This document shows positions 6,585-11,153 of a stretch of 11,153 nt of DNA, in pieces. The first letter of the stretch is position 1, and each line of letters opens with the position of its first letter. The stretch comes from Aquificaceae bacterium. Its GTDB lineage: Bacteria > Aquificota > Aquificia > Aquificales > Aquificaceae. A program made the position numbers and the translations under genes. The notes under the pieces were generated by a model. That model saw only the letters and a program-made list of their open reading frames with translations, ran no database searches and was not told where the DNA came from. The DNA is taken from positions 1-11,153 of the forward strand of contig WFYH01000013.1 in the NCBI GenBank assembly GCA_015490215.1, read 5' to 3'.

Positions 6585-7456
6585 ATTACATAAAAGTCAG
6601 GTGTCTTGACACCAACAAGATAGGGGTTTTAGAGGGTTGTTCGGAACCCCTCAAGCGGGACGATATGGTGGTTGTAGAGTCGGAGGAAAAGGGAGAGGAC
6701 GTGGTAAAGGTATTGGGCTTTTCAAAGGAGGAAGGTCCTACGGAGCTGAGGTTTAAGTTCCTACGCAAGGTGAACAAGAGGGATCTGAAGAGGCTTGAGA
6801 AGAACAAGCAGGAGAGCAAAAGGGCTTTTCATATATGCAAAGACAAGATAAAACAGCAGGGTCTTGATATGCACCTCCTTAAGGCTTACGTTCCCCTGAA
6901 CGCAAAGAAGATCTTTTTCTACTACACCGCAGAGGAGAGGGTGGACTTCAGACAGCTGGTCAGAGAGCTTGCAAAGGTGTTCAGAAAGAGGATAGAGATG
7001 CGCCAAGTGGGGGTCAGGGATGCGGTTCAGATGCTCGGGTGGATAGGGCTGTGCGGAAACGTCCCCTGCTGTATGAGGTTCATAGAAAGGTTTGATTCCA
7101 TATCTCTTAAAGACATAGAGGATCAAAACCTTCCCCTCTCCCCTTCCAAGTTCACGGGACCCTGCGGTAGGCTCATATGCTGTATGGCTTTTGAGAAGGA
7201 GAACTACCTTGTAAAGACCTTGCTCCCCGAAAAGGGTTCCCAGATCTGTATAGAGGGCAAGGAGGTAACCATTTTGGAGATAGACCCCCTTTCGGGCAAG
7301 ATGAAGGTAGAAACTCCAGAGGGTAAGGAAGAGATACCTATTGAGAGCGTTCTTCCGAAGGATTACGAAAAGGTCCTTGAATTTTACAAAAGGGAAGCTT
7401 GCTGTCTTAAGAGGTTCCAAAGTAACCAGCTCTGTGAGATCGCACCCCTCAGCTGA
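6581..7456 (+). CDS. ricT: PSP1 / RicT (YaaT)-family protein
   Basis: PSP1 C-terminal-domain protein of 291 residues, close in pattern to Bacillus RicT (YaaT), which with two partners forms an Fe-S-containing complex involved in mRNA maturation. Key signature: MRQVGVRDAVQMLGWIGLCG followed by CC (C158, C163, C164), then DQNLPLSPSKFTGPCGRLICC (C195, C200, C201). In RicT, cysteines of this region bind an iron-sulfur cluster, so the same is likely here. Helix 64-92 is strongly basic. Two more cysteine positions near the C-terminus (C274-C275, C285) are not part of the usual motif. ATG 6581 has GGAGG 7 nt upstream and overlaps the holB stop as ATGA, so translation is coupled. The holB-PSP1 pairing is conserved across distant bacteria. 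The partners RicA and RicF are not in this window; the role in this lineage is inferred. Confidence 0.88.
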   Translation: MNYIKVRCLDTNKIGVLEGCSEPLKRDDMVVVESEEKGEDVVKVLGFSKEEGPTELRFKFLRKVNKRDLKRLEKNKQESKRAFHICKDKIKQQGLDMHLLKAYVPLNAKKIFFYYTAEERVDFRQLVRELAKVFRKRIEMRQVGVRDAVQMLGWIGLCGNVPCCMRFIERFDSISLKDIEDQNLPLSPSKFTGPCGRLICCMAFEKENYLVKTLLPEKGSQICIEGKEVTILEIDPLSGKMKVETPEGKEEIPIESVLPKDYEKVLEFYKREACCLKRFQSNQLCEIAPLS

Positions 7457-7458
7457 CT

Positions 7459-8394
7459 ATGAGAACCTTCTTTCTGAGACTTTCCCAAAAGAGGTGCCCC
7501 GTTAAGGTAGACCTCCTTGAGAGGTTGGAGGAGGAAACAGCCCTTATAGTGGGGAATTTTGACGGCTTCCACATAGGGCACCGCTACCTGCTTGAGAAAC
7601 TAAAGGAGAGGGCAAGGGAAAGGAACCTGAAAACCCTTGCGGTTACCTTCTGCCCCCATCCGCTGAAGGTTCTCGCCCCCAAGATATTCATGTGCGAACT
7701 TTCCTCTGCGGAGGAGAAGATAGAGCTTCTTTCCTCCGAGAACCTTGACTACCTTTGCTTTATAAGGTTTGACAGGGAATTTGCCAAAATAAGAGCACGC
7801 TCCTTTTTGGAGGAAATACTCTTTAAAAGGCTAGGGTGCAGGTATCTGCTGGTGGGATACGACTGGCGCTTTGGCTACAGAAGGGAGGGAGAGATAGAGC
7901 TTGCGAGGGAGGTAGGAAGGGAACTGGGCTTTGAGGTTGAACTTGCCCAGCCCTTTAAAAAGAACGGTCACATAGTGAGTTCAACCCTCGTCAGGCGTTT
8001 GCTCTCGGAGGGAAGGCTTGAAGAAGCCGAAGAATTCCTCGGAAGGAAATACTGGATAAGGCGCAAGGTCACTTCGGGAGAAGGAAGAGGTGTGGAGCTG
8101 GGCTTTCCCACCGCAAACCTTAAGGGGACAGAAAATCTGTGTCTTAAGGAAGGTGTATATGCGGTGGAGGTTGAAGGCATAGGCAGAGGGGTTGCCAACT
8201 ACGGCTACAGACCCACCTTCGGAGGAAAGAAAAAGGTCCTTGAGGTTCATATCCCCAACTTTTCGGGTGACCTGAGGGGTAAAGATCTTAAGGTTACCTT
8301 CTTGAAGTTTCTCAGGGAGGAAAGGAAGTTTTCAAACGTCAGCGAGCTGAAAGAGCAAATAAAAAGGGACGTGGAAAAGGCTCTGAGCTTGTGA
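7459..8394 (+). CDS. ribF: Bifunctional riboflavin kinase / FAD synthetase RibF
   Basis: Converts riboflavin to FMN and then FAD using ATP. The 311 residues hold both domains: an N-terminal adenylyltransferase with GNFDGFHIGH (32-41), VTFCPHPLKVL (62-72), VGYDWRFGY (132-140) and SSTLVRR (174-180); and a C-terminal flavokinase with GFPTANL (215-221), NYGYRPTFGG (247-256) and LEVHI carrying the catalytic Glu (261-265). Length is typical. ATG 7459 comes 2 nt after the ricT stop and has no clear Shine-Dalgarno, so it probably relies on reinitiation after ricT. A TTG at 7525 would remove 22 residues before the core and is less likely. Last gene of the plus-strand operon; only 3 nt separate its stop from the stop of the convergent 5' nuclease gene. 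Confidence 0.95.
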   Translation: MRTFFLRLSQKRCPVKVDLLERLEEETALIVGNFDGFHIGHRYLLEKLKERARERNLKTLAVTFCPHPLKVLAPKIFMCELSSAEEKIELLSSENLDYLCFIRFDREFAKIRARSFLEEILFKRLGCRYLLVGYDWRFGYRREGEIELAREVGRELGFEVELAQPFKKNGHIVSSTLVRRLLSEGRLEEAEEFLGRKYWIRRKVTSGEGRGVELGFPTANLKGTENLCLKEGVYAVEVEGIGRGVANYGYRPTFGGKKKVLEVHIPNFSGDLRGKDLKVTFLKFLREERKFSNVSELKEQIKRDVEKALSL

Positions 8395-8397
8395 TTT

Positions 8398-8412
8398 TCA
8401 AAAGAGCGTTCC
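8398..8412 (-). other. Candidate sliding-clamp binding peptide QGTLF at the nuclease C-terminus
   Basis: Codons for residues 287-291 followed by the stop encode Q-G-T-L-F. The bacterial clamp-binding consensus is QL(S/D)LF, often relaxed to Qxx(L/M/I)F. A position at the extreme C-terminus after a Gly/Pro-containing linker is the usual place for such a tag. Confidence 0.6.
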
Positions 8413-9273
8413 TTGCCTTCCCGCAGTAGGTCCGAAGATCTTGTCTATCTCTTTTATTATGGACTTCATATCGTATCTCTCCAGCTCTCTTTTAAGGTTT
8501 CCCCTATCGGGGTCCTTGAGCTTAAGGTCCATTTCCAAGATTTCTTTGGGCACGTCCACGAGGGGTTTAACCAAGTAGTAGGAAAGCTCAAGCTCCTCCT
8601 TGTTCGCTTGGGGGTATTTGGCTTTGAACCTCTCCCAGTCTTTCAGTATCCCTTCCACGCCCCCGAACCGTTCAATGATCTTTACGGCGGTTTTGGGACC
8701 TACCCCTTTAACACCCCTTATGTTGTCCACCTTGTCTCCCACGAGGGCTAAAAAGTCGGGAACCTTTTCGGGGGGGACTCCGAACTTCTCCACCACCTTG
8801 TCCCTGCTATACACCTCCCAAGTGATGGGATTTACCACCGTAACCTTATCACTCACCAACTGGAGCATATCCTTGTCTGGGGTGTAGATCTTTACCCTGA
8901 AACACTCTTCGGAGAACTTCTTTGTCAAGCCCGCAATCAGGTCATCCGCCTCGTATCCTTCACGTTCAACGATCGGCACCCCCAACAGACGGGTGAGTTT
9001 CTTGATTACGGGTATCTGAACCTTCAGCGGATCGGGCATGGAAGGTCTGCCAGCTTTGTATTCCTTGTAAACCTTTTCCCTCTTAGAGGGGGCGGGTAGG
9101 TCAAAGGCTACCGCCATATACTGGGGTCTTTCGGACTTTATTATGGAAAGGAGTGCCCTCAGAAAGCCGTATACTGCGCCCGTGGGGAAACCATCCTTGC
9201 TGGTGAGCGGAGGCAGGGCAAAATAGCTTCTGTATATGAAAGAGGAGCCATCCAAAAGGTGGAGGGTTTTCAT
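8398..9273 (-). CDS. Stand-alone 5'-3' exonuclease/flap endonuclease (Pol I N-terminal domain type)
   Basis: A 291-residue protein equal to the 5' nuclease domain of bacterial DNA polymerase I, with no polymerase domain. It would remove RNA primers and 5' flaps at Okazaki junctions and in repair. Metal-binding residues of the FEN-like fold are present: D8 (LLDGSSFIYRSYFA), D58 (AFDLPAPSKRE), E108/D110/D111 (EADDLIAGL), D133/D135 (TPDKDMLQ), and D180/D183 in LVGDKVDNIRGVKGVGPKTA, which includes the helix-3-turn-helix DNA-binding loop. After the domain, a short linker (GPTAGR) leads to QGTLF as the last five residues, matching the bacterial sliding-clamp binding consensus. ATG 9273 overlaps the uvrC stop (ATGA), preceded by AGGAGGTGA 10 nt upstream inside uvrC. 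A separate 5' nuclease fits Aquificaceae, whose known PolA lacks this domain. Confidence 0.93.
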   Translation of the reverse strand: MKTLHLLDGSSFIYRSYFALPPLTSKDGFPTGAVYGFLRALLSIIKSERPQYMAVAFDLPAPSKREKVYKEYKAGRPSMPDPLKVQIPVIKKLTRLLGVPIVEREGYEADDLIAGLTKKFSEECFRVKIYTPDKDMLQLVSDKVTVVNPITWEVYSRDKVVEKFGVPPEKVPDFLALVGDKVDNIRGVKGVGPKTAVKIIERFGGVEGILKDWERFKAKYPQANKEELELSYYLVKPLVDVPKEILEMDLKLKDPDRGNLKRELERYDMKSIIKEIDKIFGPTAGRQGTLF

Positions 9274-10955
9274 AGGTATTTCTTCACCTCCTGCTTCAGG
9301 TAGGTGGGTATCCCGAGCTTTCTCAGTTTGCTGTCGTCCGCCTCTATGAACTCGTAAAGGTTCTCAAAGTTTCTGTAGATTATCCTCTTGCGGGCTTCCC
9401 CTACACCCTTGACCTTGGAGAGGACATCCTCCAAAGCCTTTTTGGTCCTGAGCCTCCTGTTGTAGGAAAGGCAGAAGCGGTGCGCCTCGTCCCTGATAAG
9501 CCCGAAGACCCTGTAGAGGATTGGCTCCTCCCTGAGGTATACCTTGTTTCCCTTCTCGTCAATGAGGACCTCCTCTTCCTTTGCTAAGGAAAACACCCTT
9601 ATGGGGAGGTTGTATCTGTTCCTTACCTGCAGGGCTACGTTGAGCTGACCCACCCCGCCGTCCACAAGCCACAGATCGGGCATAGGTTCGGAACCCTCCT
9701 TCAACCTCCTTGCCCTCCTTGAGAGGACCTCCCTCATAGCCTCGTAGTCGTTTATACCCTCTACCGTCTTTATGCGGTAGCGCCTGTATCTCTTCTTGTT
9801 CATTTTTCCTTCTTCCCAAACCACACAGCTTCCTACCGTGTCTTCCCCGTAGAAGTGGGATACATCAAAGCCTTCTATTATTCGGGGTAGGGGTATGCCG
9901 AGCTTTTCCCTGAACTCTTTCTCAAGGAGGGAAAGGTCCACGTCCTCCTTCAGGTTGTCCTCGGCTATCTGGAGAAGCTCTGCGGGAACTTGCATGGAAA
10001 ACTCAACACCACTTTCCGAACGTTCCCTTACCCACCTCTTTAGCTCCTCGGAAACTTCAAAGTTGGTCAGGACGAGAGGGGGAATGTAGTTAGAGTAGTA
10101 GTAGCCGATCAGGAATTCCTCCGCCTGATCCTCCCTCTCAAGGTCATAGGTTTCCTTTGCTACGAGCTTCCCGCCTCTTATCAAGAAAACACCTATCTTT
10201 CTGCCAAGCTTGAAAAAGAGGTCCGCAACCTTGAAGGGCAAACCTGCCACACTCTGTCCGTGGGCTATGTTCTCAAGAGCCTTTATCTGATCCCTTATGT
10301 GGGCACACTTTTCAAACATCATCTCTTTGGAAAGTTCCTCTATCCTTTCGTAAAGTTTGGGCAAAACCTCAGCCACCTCCCCCGAAAGGAGAGCCTTAGC
10401 CCCTTCCACGCTTAGGCGGTAGTCCTCCTCCGAAATAAGACCTGCACAGGGACCACTACAGAGACCCAAATGGAAGTCCATACAGGGTTCCTTCCGAGCA
10501 GGCATCGGGTCGCAGGTTCTGAGCTTAAAGAGTCTGTGAACGAGCTTTTTCACCTTGTAAGCCTTCCCCGCCTGCAAAAAGGGACCAAAAAGGGAACCCT
10601 TATGCCCCGTTCCCCTTACCACCTTTACGGTGGGCACCTTTTCCTCAGTTATAAGGAGCATAGGGTATCCGCCCCCGTGTTTGTGGAGAACATTGTATTT
10701 GGGCTTGTGACTTTGAATAAGGTCTATTTCCAATACGAGGGCTTCAAACTCGTTTCTGGTTATTATCCACTCAAGATCCGTAGCCTCCCTGAAAAGGGCA
10801 AACTCCTTGGGATCCTCTTCGGAAGCCTTCAGGTGTTGAAGAAGGCGCTTCTTTATATTCTTCGCCTTTCCTATGTAGAGGTATCTCTCTTTATTTTTGA
10901 AGAGGTATACCCCGCACCTCTCCGGCGCCCCTTCTATCCTCTTTTTCCAATCCAT
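9270..10955 (-). CDS. uvrC: UvrABC excinuclease subunit C
   Basis: UvrC makes both incisions flanking a lesion in nucleotide excision repair after UvrA/UvrB recognition. The 561 residues show an N-terminal GIY-YIG nuclease (GVY 15-17, YIG 27-29, R37, E71, N88; 3' incision), a four-cysteine cluster (C148, C158, C166, C170) like the one that binds Fe-S in other UvrC proteins, a UVR helix pair contacting UvrB (about 200-226), an RNase H-like endonuclease with D364 in FDVSH, D432 in VDGG and H492 (5' incision), and a C-terminal helix-hairpin-helix (VKGVGEARKR, 515-524). The second hairpin (LRKLGIPTYLKQEV) is degenerate. It is slightly shorter than the usual ~600 residues because this tail is compact. 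ATG 10955 has no Shine-Dalgarno; a candidate -10 lies 7 nt upstream. Translationally coupled to the downstream 5' nuclease. Confidence 0.96.
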   Translation of the reverse strand: MDWKKRIEGAPERCGVYLFKNKERYLYIGKAKNIKKRLLQHLKASEEDPKEFALFREATDLEWIITRNEFEALVLEIDLIQSHKPKYNVLHKHGGGYPMLLITEEKVPTVKVVRGTGHKGSLFGPFLQAGKAYKVKKLVHRLFKLRTCDPMPARKEPCMDFHLGLCSGPCAGLISEEDYRLSVEGAKALLSGEVAEVLPKLYERIEELSKEMMFEKCAHIRDQIKALENIAHGQSVAGLPFKVADLFFKLGRKIGVFLIRGGKLVAKETYDLEREDQAEEFLIGYYYSNYIPPLVLTNFEVSEELKRWVRERSESGVEFSMQVPAELLQIAEDNLKEDVDLSLLEKEFREKLGIPLPRIIEGFDVSHFYGEDTVGSCVVWEEGKMNKKRYRRYRIKTVEGINDYEAMREVLSRRARRLKEGSEPMPDLWLVDGGVGQLNVALQVRNRYNLPIRVFSLAKEEEVLIDEKGNKVYLREEPILYRVFGLIRDEAHRFCLSYNRRLRTKKALEDVLSKVKGVGEARKRIIYRNFENLYEFIEADDSKLRKLGIPTYLKQEVKKYL

Positions 10956-10962
10956 GATTTAA

Positions 10963-10991
10963 AGATTAGCTCTAAAAGGTAGTAGGCTCAA
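10963..10991 (-). promoter_or_regulatory. uvrC: Candidate uvrC promoter (TTGAGC, 17 nt, TAATCT)
   Basis: On the minus strand TTGAGC (10991-10986), a 17-nt spacer and TAATCT (10968-10963) are followed by 7 nt and the uvrC ATG. The -35 matches four of six consensus bases and the -10 only three, so it is tentative. If used, the transcript would start at about the A of ATG. Confidence 0.35.
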
Positions 10992-10995
10992 GAGT

Positions 10996-11027
10996 AGAAG
11001 AACAAAGCCTCCCCGCAGAGGGGGAGG
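10996..11027 (-). terminator. Rho-independent-type terminator after the beta-barrel gene
   Basis: CCTCCCC at 11008-11014 pairs perfectly with GGGGAGG at 11021-11027 around a 6-nt loop. Read on the minus strand, the 7-bp GC-rich stem is followed by CTTTGTTCTTCT, a broken T-rich tract. It lies 24 nt past the beta-barrel stop and before the uvrC promoter candidate, so it would insulate uvrC. The T tract is imperfect. Confidence 0.6.
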
Positions 11028-11051
11028 AAAAGGGCGCACAAGGTGCAGGGC

Positions 11052-11153
11052 TTAGAATGTAAAGCCGAGTTCAACCGCAAAGGTGGTTTTGGTGTCTTCG
11101 GTTCCGTTTTTAAAGACCTTGTTGTCCGTTGAGATGTATGAGACCTCAGCCCT
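11052..11153 (-). CDS. Outer-membrane beta-barrel (porin-like) protein, C-terminal 33 residues only
   Basis: The minus strand has an open frame from the window edge to TAA at 11052-11054, encoding 33 residues with no start in view. The end reads [11 protein letters not shown], an alternating hydrophobic strand with a terminal Phe, as in the beta-signal recognised by the BAM complex for outer-membrane assembly. Before it, [22 protein letters not shown] looks like one more strand and a polar turn. This supports a Gram-negative envelope. Which porin or barrel family it belongs to cannot be told from this fragment. A hairpin terminator follows the stop. Confidence 0.75.
   Translation of the reverse strand, partial: RAEVSYISTDNKVFKNGTEDTKTTFAVELGFTF

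Noticed and set aside
6761..7420. 219-codon open frame antisense to ricT
   Set aside because: Overlaps a clear PSP1 gene for almost its whole length, shows no recognisable motif, and has the composition of a reverse-strand shadow.
11008..11027. The hairpin as a plus-strand terminator
   Set aside because: On the plus strand it is followed by AAAAGGGCG, not T residues, and no plus-strand gene ends upstream. It fits the minus-strand barrel gene only.

Overview
The window looks like chromosomal DNA of a thermophilic, Gram-negative member of the Aquificaceae (Aquifex/Hydrogenobacter/Thermocrinis-like). This is inferred from codon use (very heavy AGG/AGA for Arg and ATA for Ile), Lys/Glu-rich compact proteins, tightly overlapping genes, a DNA polymerase I-type 5' nuclease encoded as a separate protein, and an outer-membrane beta-barrel C-terminus at the right edge. 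The genus cannot be fixed from the sequence alone. No mobile element, CRISPR array, tRNA or rRNA was seen. Most of the window is housekeeping, and I did not find a new multi-gene system.

Layout: (1) 1-369, plus strand: 3' part of a histidine-phosphatase-superfamily gene, cut by the window edge. (2) 370-2820, minus strand: a c-di-GMP signalling gene (PAS-GAF-GGDEF-EAL) split by a single in-frame TGA exactly where the EAL motif begins. (3) 2893-8394, plus strand: a tightly packed operon rimP-nusA-rlmD-holB-ricT(PSP1)-ribF, with neighbours overlapping or at most 2 nt apart. (4) 8398-10955, minus strand: uvrC followed by a stand-alone 5'-3' exonuclease, coupled by an ATGA overlap. (5) 10956-11051: a short intergenic region with a candidate uvrC promoter and a rho-independent-type hairpin. 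(6) 11052-11153, minus strand: the last 33 codons of an outer-membrane beta-barrel protein.

How the genes fit together: the central operon joins ribosome and transcription factors (RimP, NusA), an rRNA m5U methyltransferase, the clamp-loader subunit delta', its usual neighbour PSP1/RicT, and FAD synthesis. The minus-strand pair is DNA repair: UvrC makes the dual incisions of nucleotide excision repair, and the 5' nuclease processes flaps or RNA primers. That nuclease ends in QGTLF, which fits a sliding-clamp binding peptide. The most checkable oddities are the nonsense codon in the GGDEF/EAL gene, the C-terminal clamp motif, and two operon heads (rimP, uvrC) with a possible -10 box exactly 7 nt before an ATG that has no Shine-Dalgarno at normal spacing, which suggests leaderless mRNAs.
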